A DNA stretch of 64,000 bases from AV80 sp035536995 (GTDB lineage: Bacteria > Verrucomicrobiota > Verrucomicrobiia > Chthoniobacterales > UBA10450), in contig DATLNB010000032.1 of NCBI GenBank assembly GCA_035536995.1, forward strand, positions 27,366 to 91,365. The letters run 5' to 3'. Under the pieces are notes generated by a model that worked only from the letters and a program-made list of their open reading frames with translations, did not search any database and was not told the origin of the DNA. The position numbers and the translations under genes are program-made. Of the stretch, positions 42,050 to 49,902 are shown piece after piece (within the stretch, counting starts at the first letter, position 1; each line of letters begins with the position of its first letter).

Positions 42050-44728
42050 CTATTCGTCCGGATCCGAGGCGGGTGGTGGAGTCGATCGCAGGATGGATTC
42101 TTCCGGGACCTCATCGCTGGGCCGCACCGCCTCAGCCCGCCGGATTTCTTTGGGCGAGCGTTGGGGGGTGGGGGTCACGGGTTCGGCGCGAAGGATCGGC
42201 TTCGTTGTTTCGGGCTCGACCCGTTCGGCTTTGAGGACAGGTTTATGCGCCGGCGTTTCGGCCGGCTCCGTCCTTGTTGTCGGGGTTTCGATCTCCGGCT
42301 GGACCGGCTCCGCTTTCAGGACTGGTTTGGTTGGATCGGGCAGGGCGCTTGTGTTTGGATCTGACGTAATCGGCGGAGTCTCCTCCGGTTTCTCGACCGG
42401 CTTCGGCTTGGTGGTGGAATGAACCGCGTTATAGGGATCGTTCTCGGCCAGCAGAACCGGTCCTTGCGGTGAGACCGCGCGGACCTGTTTCGGATCGACC
42501 GCTAGAGAGGCGCGCGGAAAACCGGACGCCGGTAAATCCCGCACGAGTCTGGACCGGATTTCGCCGTGGATGTTGCACGGCTCAGTCGGCATCTGGGTGG
42601 AGGTCGCAAGCTCAACGTAAGTTGTCCGTTTCCGCACCGTCTCCCCATTGCCCGACTTTACCTGGTCGTAGCATTTGTCGGTTGCGAGCAAACCGGAGCG
42701 CAGACAGATCTCGGCTTTCTGGATTCCCTTCGGCTCGGGGATTTGCTTTGCCGGGTAACGTTCGTTCGCGGCGTTCATCACATCCACCCAAATGGGCAGG
42801 GCGAGCTCGCTGCCGAACGCGCCCCGATAAATCTTTTGCGGTTTGTCGAACCCCGCCCAAACAGCGCAGGTGATCGAGTGATCATATCCGGCGAAAAGTG
42901 CATCGGTGAAATCGTAGGCAGTTCCTGTTTTTCCGGCGGCCGGGAATTTTTGAAGGCCGAACTTTTCGCGCGCCGCGTGGCCGGTGCCGGATTCCAACGC
43001 ATCAACCAGGCAGGAATGCACTTCGTAGGCAGTTTCCGGTTTGATAACGGTCTGCCGAGCCCGGTCTTTTGGGGATTCCCAGACCACAGTGCCATCTTTC
43101 TCCTCGATCCGGTCGAGGATGTGGGGCGCGTTCGGGCGCCAGCCGCCGTTCGGAAAGATGGTGTAGGCAAGGGCGAGCTCGGCTAGCGTAATTTCGCTGC
43201 TGCCGAGGAACGTTGCAGGAAACGGTCGCAACGTGGATTTGATCCCAGCCGCCTTGCAAAGTTGCAGGACCGGATCGACGCCCACCGTCATGCCGACGCG
43301 GACCGTCGCGCCGTTCTTCGACCTGGCGAGTGCCTGCCGCGCCGTGATCGGGCCTTCGTAGCGGTTCTCTTCCGATTCCGGTCCCCATTCACCCAGAATG
43401 CCCGTCGTGCCGCCGATCATGACGGCGCGATTGTCGAGCGCGGAATCTTCGACGAGCGAGCCGGGGAATAGCCCATTCTCGAAGGCTGCCGCGTAAACAA
43501 ATGGTTTGATGGCGGTGCCCGCGGGCCGGCGGGCCTGCAGCGCGCGGTCGTACTGGTTGTGCTCGAAATCGCGGCCCCCAACCAGGACCAGGATGCCCGC
43601 GGTCTGATTATCCAGCGCGATCAGGGCGCCCTGAAGGTAATCGGGCGCAACGGCCGCGTTCGGGACTGCGAGCTGTTTGGCGCTTTTGTAACGGCTCGCG
43701 TAAACCTCGTAAGTGGGATGGGTGTAACCGGGCCGTTGCTCCACTTCAGCCAAATGCCGCCGCATCGAGTCCTCGGCCACTTTCTGCAACTCCGCGTCGA
43801 TCGTCGTGTGAATCCGGTAGCCTTCATTCATGGCCCGGTCCCATCCGACTGCGGCAATGACCTGTTGCCGGATATAATCGACCGCATAGGTCTGGCCCTG
43901 CGCGCTCTGCCGGCTGCCGATTACGACCTCCTCGGCCTGCGCCGTTTCACAGCGTTCACGTGAGATGAACCCGAGATCGCGCATCCGGGCGAGCGCCACG
44001 TTACGCGCATCGCGCGAAGCGTTTTTGTCTGTCCAGGGCGAAAGCTTGTTCGGACTCTTGATTAATCCCGCCAGCGTGGCGGCTTCGGCAAGCGTCATGT
44101 CTCGCGCATGTTTTCCAAAATAACCGCGAGATGCCGCTTCCGCGCCGTAGAGCCCGCCACCGAAGTAAATCCGGTTCAGGTAAAGCTCCATGATCTTCTG
44201 CTTGCCGAATTTTTCTTCGATCCGCTTCGAAAGAAAAATCTCGAGAAGCTTCCGGCGGAAGGTCCGTTCCTTGAGGGAGAAACTGTTCCGGGCAAGCTGC
44301 TGTGTGATGGTGCTCGCGCCCTGGCGAACATGGCCGGCCGTGAAATTCTTCAGGGCGGCCCGGACGATTCCGGAAACATCGTAGCCGCCGTGCTGGTAGA
44401 ACTTGTTGTCCTCGACCGCCACGACGGCGTTAATCAAGTCGCGCGGTAGTTGATCGTACCCGACGGTCTCGCGGTTCTCGACATAGATTTGCCCAAACAT
44501 CTTGTCATTCCGATCGAGAATCACGCTGGCGGACTCCATTTGCTCCAGCTTCGATAAATCGTAAGTGGCGGCCTGGGCGCTCATCGCGGCCGCGACGGAA
44601 AAGCCGTAGATGCCCAACCCGAGGACGAGGACGAGGGCGAGCAGGGCGGGGATGTAAACCTTCCGCTTCTTGTACCAGGGTGTAGGGAAGAACTCGACCG
44701 GCGTGGGCGGCAGATAGGAGACGGGCAT
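42050..44728 (-). CDS. Class A penicillin-binding protein (PBP1A-like) with Thr in place of the catalytic Ser
   Basis: An 892-residue bifunctional peptidoglycan synthase. One membrane helix (about 27-50) precedes a GT51 transglycosylase domain with VAVEDNKFYQHGG, GASTITQQLARN and KIMELYLNRIYFGGGLYG. The transpeptidase domain has SKN (ARSKNG) and KTGT intact, but the SxxK motif reads TAIK (RPAGTAIKPFVY): the nucleophile position, residue 405, codon ACC at 43514-43516, is Thr. The last 170 residues are Pro/Glu/Thr-rich and low complexity (KPVEKPEETPPITSDP...), probably a periplasmic tail. It is divergent from the MidA gene; the glycosyltransferase-like gene follows. Confidence 0.88.
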   Translation of the reverse strand: MPVSYLPPTPVEFFPTPWYKKRKVYIPALLALVLVLGLGIYGFSVAAAMSAQAATYDLSKLEQMESASVILDRNDKMFGQIYVENRETVGYDQLPRDLINAVVAVEDNKFYQHGGYDVSGIVRAALKNFTAGHVRQGASTITQQLARNSFSLKERTFRRKLLEIFLSKRIEEKFGKQKIMELYLNRIYFGGGLYGAEAASRGYFGKHARDMTLAEAATLAGLIKSPNKLSPWTDKNASRDARNVALARMRDLGFISRERCETAQAEEVVIGSRQSAQGQTYAVDYIRQQVIAAVGWDRAMNEGYRIHTTIDAELQKVAEDSMRRHLAEVEQRPGYTHPTYEVYASRYKSAKQLAVPNAAVAPDYLQGALIALDNQTAGILVLVGGRDFEHNQYDRALQARRPAGTAIKPFVYAAAFENGLFPGSLVEDSALDNRAVMIGGTTGILGEWGPESEENRYEGPITARQALARSKNGATVRVGMTVGVDPVLQLCKAAGIKSTLRPFPATFLGSSEITLAELALAYTIFPNGGWRPNAPHILDRIEEKDGTVVWESPKDRARQTVIKPETAYEVHSCLVDALESGTGHAAREKFGLQKFPAAGKTGTAYDFTDALFAGYDHSITCAVWAGFDKPQKIYRGAFGSELALPIWVDVMNAANERYPAKQIPEPKGIQKAEICLRSGLLATDKCYDQVKSGNGETVRKRTTYVELATSTQMPTEPCNIHGEIRSRLVRDLPASGFPRASLAVDPKQVRAVSPQGPVLLAENDPYNAVHSTTKPKPVEKPEETPPITSDPNTSALPDPTKPVLKAEPVQPEIETPTTRTEPAETPAHKPVLKAERVEPETTKPILRAEPVTPTPQRSPKEIRRAEAVRPSDEVPEESILRSTPPPASDPDE

Positions 44729-44743
44729 GCGCGGGACGTGAAT

Positions 44744-44833
44744 CGTTACAACGTTAAATCGTTAAATCGAAGATGAACGTATCGTTTCGGCCGCTTTTCA
44801 CGATGTAACGATGTAACAAATCAACGATTTAAC
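44744..44833. repeat. Self-complementary spacer of CGTTAAATCGTTA words
   Basis: Between the divergent PBP1A and MidA-type genes, the left part (44744-44769) carries CGTTACAACGTTAAATCGTT and the right part (44801-44833) carries complementary words (CGATGTAACGATGTAACAAA, then TCAACGATTTAAC). Both sides can pair. Because the genes diverge, it lies in the promoter or leader region of both. Confidence 0.6.
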
Positions 44834-44846
44834 CGTAAAGATACCC

Positions 44847-45971
44847 ATGCTCAGAGGCGATCAAGCACTCGCCGACCTCATCCGCGAGAAGATCCGGCGT
44901 GAGGGACCGATAACCTTCGCGGCGTTCATGGAGCAGGCGCTTTATCATCCCCAGCTCGGGTATTACAGCTCAGACCGGTGCCAAATCGGCCGGCGGGGCG
45001 ATTACTTCACCAACGTCAGTGTCGGTCCTCTTTTCGGCCGAATCCTCGCCGCGCAATTTGAAGAAATGTGGCGCATCCTGGGCCAGCCAGACCCGTTTAC
45101 CATCGTCGAACAGGGCGCGCACCATGGCGAATTCGCGAAGGATGTTCTCGATGTTGTGCGCCAGGACGCGCCCGATTTTTCCCGAACGCTGCGGTATGCC
45201 ATGATCGAGCCGTTTCCGACCCTGCGAGCGCGGCAGGAAGAAGCATTGGCCGAGTATGCAGGGAGCGTTTCATGGCGTGATTCGCTCCAGGAACTGGAGC
45301 CCTTTTCCGGCGTTCATTTTTCCAACGAGCTCCTCGATGCCATGCCCGTCCATGTTGTTCGCCGCCGCGCTAACGGTGACTGGGAGGAAGTGCGGGTCGG
45401 AGATTCGCCGGCCGGATTTGTTTTTACTGCGGAAGGGATCGCCGACGAAAAGCTGCGCGGGGCAGTAGCGAAGAGTTCGCGCAGTATTGAGGGCGACTAC
45501 GAAACGGAGATCAATCTCGCGGCTCCCCAGTGGATCGAATTGCTCGCGCAGAAACTGTCGCGCGGTTTTGTGCTCGCGGTTGATTACGGATACTCCCGCG
45601 CGGAATACCGCGCTCCCTCGCGCACCACAGGCACCTTGCAAGCTTACGCGCGGCATCGCCGGCTGACATCGCCGTTAGAAGAGATCGGATGTGCTGACAT
45701 CACCGCTCATGTCGAATGGACCAGCATTGCTGAGCGGGCCGAAGAGGCTGGTTTGAAGGTCGTCGGCTTCGCGGATCAACACCATTTCATCACGGGTTTG
45801 CTGTCCGGATTAACGATCGACGCAGACCAGCGCCGCGGGTTGCAGACCCTTCTTCATCCCGAATTTCTTGGCACCCGGTTTCAATACCTCGCCCTCGGCA
45901 AAGACGTTCCCGAAAAAGGTTTGAGCGGTTATCAGTTTGCGCGCGAGCCGCGCAAATCGCTTGGGCTTTAG
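44847..45971 (+). CDS. MidA/NDUFAF7-family SAM-dependent methyltransferase
   Basis: A 374-residue predicted methyltransferase of the MidA family (formerly DUF185), the bacterial counterpart of mitochondrial NDUFAF7, which methylates an arginine of a complex I subunit. The family core is clear: GPITFAAFMEQALYHPQLGYYSS, RRGDYFTNVSVGPLFGRILAAQFEEMW, IVEQGAHHGEFAKDVLDVV, GVHFSNELLDAMPVHVV, and FVLAVDYGYSRAEYRAPSRTTGTLQAYARH. It is a full-length family member. The bacterial substrate is not known. It starts at ATG 44847, divergent from PBP1A. Confidence 0.9.
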   Translation: MLRGDQALADLIREKIRREGPITFAAFMEQALYHPQLGYYSSDRCQIGRRGDYFTNVSVGPLFGRILAAQFEEMWRILGQPDPFTIVEQGAHHGEFAKDVLDVVRQDAPDFSRTLRYAMIEPFPTLRARQEEALAEYAGSVSWRDSLQELEPFSGVHFSNELLDAMPVHVVRRRANGDWEEVRVGDSPAGFVFTAEGIADEKLRGAVAKSSRSIEGDYETEINLAAPQWIELLAQKLSRGFVLAVDYGYSRAEYRAPSRTTGTLQAYARHRRLTSPLEEIGCADITAHVEWTSIAERAEEAGLKVVGFADQHHFITGLLSGLTIDADQRRGLQTLLHPEFLGTRFQYLALGKDVPEKGLSGYQFAREPRKSLGL

Positions 45972-45974
45972 CAC

Positions 45975-45996
45975 GGGACGGGCTCCTGCGCGTCCC
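45975..45996. terminator. Hairpin GGGACG...CGTCCC between convergent genes
   Basis: A 6-base perfect stem (45975-45980 and 45991-45996) with a 10-base loop, 4 bases after the MidA-type stop codon and 36 bases from the end of the convergent porin gene. No T-run follows, so it is a plausible but weak terminator. Confidence 0.45.
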
Positions 45997-46031
45997 TGGT
46001 TCCGGACAGGCAGAAGATTTCCCTCCGAAGT

Positions 46032-47243
46032 CTAAAAGCGCACGGTGAATTGCGTTGCGAACATGTGGACGCGCGGGCCGTCCTTTTCGTCCTGAAAACT
46101 GTACTGCACTTTCAGCTGGGTATGCGGAGTGAATCGGTAGCCCGCCGCCACTTCGGCGCGCCACAGATCGCGACCCCAGGGAGCGGTCTCTCCAAAGACG
46201 TTGGTCACGTTGTTGAAGAACTGCTGGTTCCAGCGGACCGCCCCGAATAATTGCGGCGTGAACTTATATTTCGCCTCCAAATAGTAGATAAACGTTTCCG
46301 CGTCGGTGAATCCGGGCACCTCGAATCGAGCCTCGAAAAATTCGGCCCAGAATTGCCAATGATGCCAGGCGAAACTGATGTCCTGGCCGAGGAGCTGTTG
46401 GTGGTAATCGCCGATATTCGTCCCAAAAGGCAGGGTCGGGATGGCTTCCGGACGAAAGTAGGCGCCGTCACTCGCTGAGAAACCGAAGTTCCACATTTCG
46501 TTAGGCCGAAATCCGAGGCGCCCGCTGACCGTTGGATGGTCGAATTCCATCCGGGTAATCGGCCAGGATTCCGGGCGTGACGAAAGCGCGGCGTTTTTCA
46601 CCTCCGCCGCGTAATCGAACTGGCCGAGGCGTCCTGCGACGGAGAGGCCGGTGGCGTAACTCGGACCCCAGATAACCGGAAGATATTCGTATTTCTCCTC
46701 CGGCGGACCCACGCTGAGATCAGGATTGTAGGGCGCCCGGTGATCCTCGATGGCGGTCACGTTTTCGTAAGGCACCGGTGCGTTGACGAAGGGATTATCC
46801 CACGAAAGATGGCGGGGGACCCAATTGCCAATCACAGTGGAAAACTGCCCGATCTGGATATTGAGGCGGCTATCTTCCCAAGGCGTGAAGCGGAGCGCGT
46901 ATTCATCCAGCCGAAGCTGCGGCCCATCGTCAGTGGGATCGAACCCGCGATCGAAGCGAGTCTGGGTAAAGAAGTAGAGGGCGGGTCCGACCTGGGCGTC
47001 GAAGAAGAGGCTGAGCCGCGGATTGAAAAGCGCGTCGCCCGTGGTGAAAATCAATCCGGGCGCGGGACCCTCGAACTGATACGCCTCCAGCTCGAGCGTG
47101 CCGCTAAAGCGCGCCCGGACGTTGTTGTCAAAAGCGCTGAAGGTGAGCGCCTCGTCGAGCCGATCGAGGAAATCCTGGGCCGGAACAGTGTGGCCGGCGC
47201 CAGAGAACAACACGAACGCGGCTACGAAGCGCAGGGTTCTCAC
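46032..47243 (-). CDS. Outer-membrane porin-like beta-barrel protein
   Basis: A 403-residue exported protein. I chose GTG 47243, which overlaps the kinase stop (GTGA) and is followed directly by a signal sequence (RTLRFVAAFVLFSGAGHTVPAQ). The rest has alternating aromatic and polar beta-strands (YFFTQTRFDRGF, QLRLDEYALRFTPWEDSRLNIQIGQFS, FWAEFFEARF, YYLEAKYKFTPQLFGAVRWNQQFF) and ends in an aromatic residue, VHMFATQFTVRF, as outer-membrane barrels do. It is the last gene of a cupredoxin/sensor kinase/porin operon. It could be a substrate-selective porin for whatever the cupredoxin and kinase handle; the substrate is unknown. Confidence 0.72.
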   Translation of the reverse strand: MRTLRFVAAFVLFSGAGHTVPAQDFLDRLDEALTFSAFDNNVRARFSGTLELEAYQFEGPAPGLIFTTGDALFNPRLSLFFDAQVGPALYFFTQTRFDRGFDPTDDGPQLRLDEYALRFTPWEDSRLNIQIGQFSTVIGNWVPRHLSWDNPFVNAPVPYENVTAIEDHRAPYNPDLSVGPPEEKYEYLPVIWGPSYATGLSVAGRLGQFDYAAEVKNAALSSRPESWPITRMEFDHPTVSGRLGFRPNEMWNFGFSASDGAYFRPEAIPTLPFGTNIGDYHQQLLGQDISFAWHHWQFWAEFFEARFEVPGFTDAETFIYYLEAKYKFTPQLFGAVRWNQQFFNNVTNVFGETAPWGRDLWRAEVAAGYRFTPHTQLKVQYSFQDEKDGPRVHMFATQFTVRF

Positions 47244-49030
47244 GCGTGGTTTAGCGAGATGTCGACGGCCGTTTCCGCGGGCTGGAAACGCACTTCGAAT
47301 TCCGTCCAATTTTCGTCCGAGGACACCAGGTTCAATTCTCCCCCATGGAGCCTGACCAGTTCGCGCGCAAGGTTCAATCCGATCCCGTGCCCCGCCACTT
47401 TTTCGCCGTTCGCGCCCCGGGAGAACCTTTCAAATATGTGGGGGTGCATTTCGGGAGGAATCGGCCGGCCGCTATTGCCAACGGTCAGATAAACCGACCC
47501 ATTCTCGTTCCGGGCGCTGACGTGAATGGTGCCGCCCGGGCGATTATATTTGCGCGCGTTTTCCAGGAGGTTCTGCAGGATCAGAGAAGTATAACGCCGT
47601 TCCCCGGCAATGTAGAGCCCGGGCGGAACGTGGGTCTTGAGCTCGAGGCCCAGAGAATCGGGGAGCGCATCGAAATCGTCGAGCCATTCTTCCACCAGGC
47701 GGGTCAGGTTCACGGAATTGAATTGGATCTTGAGCCGCCCGGCATCCATCCGGGAAAGGAGAAGAAGATCGTCAATTACCCCGGTGAGCCGATAGGTCTG
47801 GTGGTGGAGCGCCGAAAGATCGTCATAAAGCGATGGCTCGAGATTGTCCCGGCGCAGGATCTCCTCGATCCCGGCACGCAAGACCGTGACGGGCGTCTTG
47901 AGCTGGTGCGATGCGTCGGCTGAGAAATGCTTGGAACGCTTCAGCTCTTCACTTGTGGAAGCGAGGGCCGCTTCCACGCGTTTCCGGTGTTCCAGATTTT
48001 CTTCGGAATCCACAGCCAGCTTGGCCACCGGCGCAGACAGACGCTTCGCAATCAAATGACTTGCGACGAAACCAACAAGCAGGAGCGCCCCGCCTGCCGC
48101 CACGATTTTCCAGCGTAGCTGGGCCTGGCGCGCCATCGCGTTCTTTATTGGGTAAACGCAGACTTCATAAACCGGGGGAAACGCCGAGCTCGGGTTGAGC
48201 GGCTTGGTAAAGAGGAATGACGGTTCGCCCGCGATCGTGATCTGCGAACTGCGCTCGCCCGCGCCGGGTGCACCGAGTAGGCGTGTCATCTCCTGGTCCA
48301 CCGCGACGCGCACCATCTCCGGGACCGCGGGGAGGTGGAGCCATCCGTTCAGCCAGATGCCGCTCTTCATTTCATCCATCCGTTGGCTCTGAGCGATCTC
48401 GAGCGGCTTGAAGCCGATGACCAGGGCCGCGATTACTTCGCTCGTCTCCGTTGAAGTGATCGGCAACGCGATGATTTCGTCGATTGCTTCGTTGGGCGTG
48501 CCGCCTTTCCGGAGGAGGTAACCAATCTGCGGTTTTTGCGGCAACGGCTTGAGGCTTAGCTGCGCTTCTTCATCGGCTCGCAGGATGCCGACATCGGCCG
48601 GATTGGGCGGTGGCAACAAGGCCCCGGTCCGGTCCAGGAAACGATAAAAGCTCGCGCGCGGCACTCCGCTGATCTGTTCCGGCAGCGGATTGCTTTCGTC
48701 CTGCATGATATCGCGCAGCTCGTCTTTCGCGCTGGGATAGAGAAGATCGAGCGCGTTATCTTCCAGGGCGGCGTGGATCCGGGGTTTTTCCACCAGGGCC
48801 CGGCACCGTTCTGCGAGCGCGGCATAGCGCAATTCTTCCACGCTGTGGAGCGCGGCGAGCGCTGCCTGGAAATCGCGCTGCAGGTCCCGCTGGACGTCGG
48901 CAGCCGCATTCCGCTGCGCGAGGTAAAGGCCCGTCCCGGTGAGGCTGGACACCACCAGCATCATCGCGATCAGGAGCTTCGCGCGAAAACTTGCGGCTTG
49001 AGGTTTTTCCGCGCTACTCGACGGCGTCAC
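47240..49030 (-). CDS. Membrane sensor histidine kinase
   Basis: A 596-residue sensor kinase. Two membrane helices (about 18-38 and 307-329) bracket a periplasmic sensor region of 265 residues. It then has HisKA with SADASHQLKTPVTVLR (His about 375), and HATPase_c with NLLENARKYNRP, FERFSRGANG and HGIGLNLARELVRLHGGEL. No response regulator is encoded alongside it. It overlaps the cupredoxin gene upstream by 4 bases (ATGA) and the porin gene downstream by 4 bases (GTGA). The sensor region is not recognised, but the context suggests detection of a signal related to copper or to the substrate of the porin. Confidence 0.85.
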   Translation of the reverse strand: MTPSSSAEKPQAASFRAKLLIAMMLVVSSLTGTGLYLAQRNAAADVQRDLQRDFQAALAALHSVEELRYAALAERCRALVEKPRIHAALEDNALDLLYPSAKDELRDIMQDESNPLPEQISGVPRASFYRFLDRTGALLPPPNPADVGILRADEEAQLSLKPLPQKPQIGYLLRKGGTPNEAIDEIIALPITSTETSEVIAALVIGFKPLEIAQSQRMDEMKSGIWLNGWLHLPAVPEMVRVAVDQEMTRLLGAPGAGERSSQITIAGEPSFLFTKPLNPSSAFPPVYEVCVYPIKNAMARQAQLRWKIVAAGGALLLVGFVASHLIAKRLSAPVAKLAVDSEENLEHRKRVEAALASTSEELKRSKHFSADASHQLKTPVTVLRAGIEEILRRDNLEPSLYDDLSALHHQTYRLTGVIDDLLLLSRMDAGRLKIQFNSVNLTRLVEEWLDDFDALPDSLGLELKTHVPPGLYIAGERRYTSLILQNLLENARKYNRPGGTIHVSARNENGSVYLTVGNSGRPIPPEMHPHIFERFSRGANGEKVAGHGIGLNLARELVRLHGGELNLVSSDENWTEFEVRFQPAETAVDISLNHA

Positions 49031-49668
49031 GGGAAGTCGACATGCAGCGTCGAGCCACTCTTTAGATCAACCGGATGTTCGCGCGTGGTGCGGCTATCGA
49101 TCCAGGCTTTGAGAGTGTAACGGCCGGCGGGCAGTCCGGTGAGGCGGAACCGGCCCGTCTCGTCTGTCGTGGAGAAATAGGGAGTCGCCAGGACGAGGAC
49201 CAGGCCGCGCATGTGTTCGTGGATATCGCAGCGCAGCGTGACCAACCCCGCGACGTCGAAGATCTGCGACGGCACCGGACGTTCATCCGGGCGATAACGG
49301 CCGAGGTCGAAGCGTTTGGCCGGCGAGTAGGAAAAGATGTTGTGATAAGTGTCCTTTTCCAGATTCGGGAATTCGATCTTCGTCCCGACTTGGACCGGCA
49401 AAAGTGCCGGCAGGAAAGTCAGATCCTTCTGCGAGATCACCTTCGTTGGCAGCGAAGCAGATTTTGGAAAAGATCCTTCCAGATAGACCACCGCCAGGGG
49501 CGGGTTGGTTCCGAGGACGCCGCCCGTCGTGACGATTTCATAGCGCTTCGTCATCACGGGGGCGGAAAGGCCCTTGGGCAGTTCGACCCGGCCTTCCACG
49601 GTCGCTTGGGCAAAGGCGATCCGGAGGCTGCCGGCCAGGAAGATCAGGACGAGCAGAGCGCTGCGCAT
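49027..49668 (-). CDS. Cupredoxin-like protein with carboxypeptidase-regulatory-like C-terminus
   Basis: A 213-residue exported protein with a signal peptide (MRSALLVLIFLAGSLRIAFAQ). The middle (about 85-160) has the type I copper ligands of the 'methylamine utilization'-type cupredoxins: His109 in KDTYHNIFSYS and CDIHEHM (Cys147, His150, Met153). It is followed by a beta-sandwich like carboxypeptidase-regulatory domains (FSTTDETGRFRLTGLPAGRYTLKAWI, about 164-190). It probably binds copper or carries electrons in the periplasm. It is the first gene of the operon with the sensor kinase and porin. Confidence 0.78.
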   Translation of the reverse strand: MRSALLVLIFLAGSLRIAFAQATVEGRVELPKGLSAPVMTKRYEIVTTGGVLGTNPPLAVVYLEGSFPKSASLPTKVISQKDLTFLPALLPVQVGTKIEFPNLEKDTYHNIFSYSPAKRFDLGRYRPDERPVPSQIFDVAGLVTLRCDIHEHMRGLVLVLATPYFSTTDETGRFRLTGLPAGRYTLKAWIDSRTTREHPVDLKSGSTLHVDFP

Positions 49669-49742
49669 ACAATTGATTCGTGTCAGCTAGTCCGGACGCG
49701 CAGAAAAAGTAAACGAATCTTTTCACGCGGAAGGTAACAATA

Positions 49743-49760
49743 GGCCGAAAACGGCCTTTT
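49743..49760 (+). terminator. Hairpin GGCCG-AAAA-CGGCC followed by TTTT
   Basis: A 5-base GC stem with an AAAA loop and a T4 run, within the 234-base gap (49669-49902) between the divergent cupredoxin gene and the NxxGxxAF-repeat gene. Placed ahead of the latter on its strand, it might act as an attenuator. No riboswitch could be identified in the gap. Confidence 0.4.
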
Positions 49761-49902
49761 CGTGGGCCTCGGGAAGGGCCTGAACCCAGGGATTTCCCCT
49801 CGTAAATCGCATAAGTAACAGTGGCGTTACCTTTTACGGGGTCTTGCGGAATAAGTATCCCTTGATCCATCCCGCCATCCCGGTAAAAGAGCAGCCCGCA
49901 CG

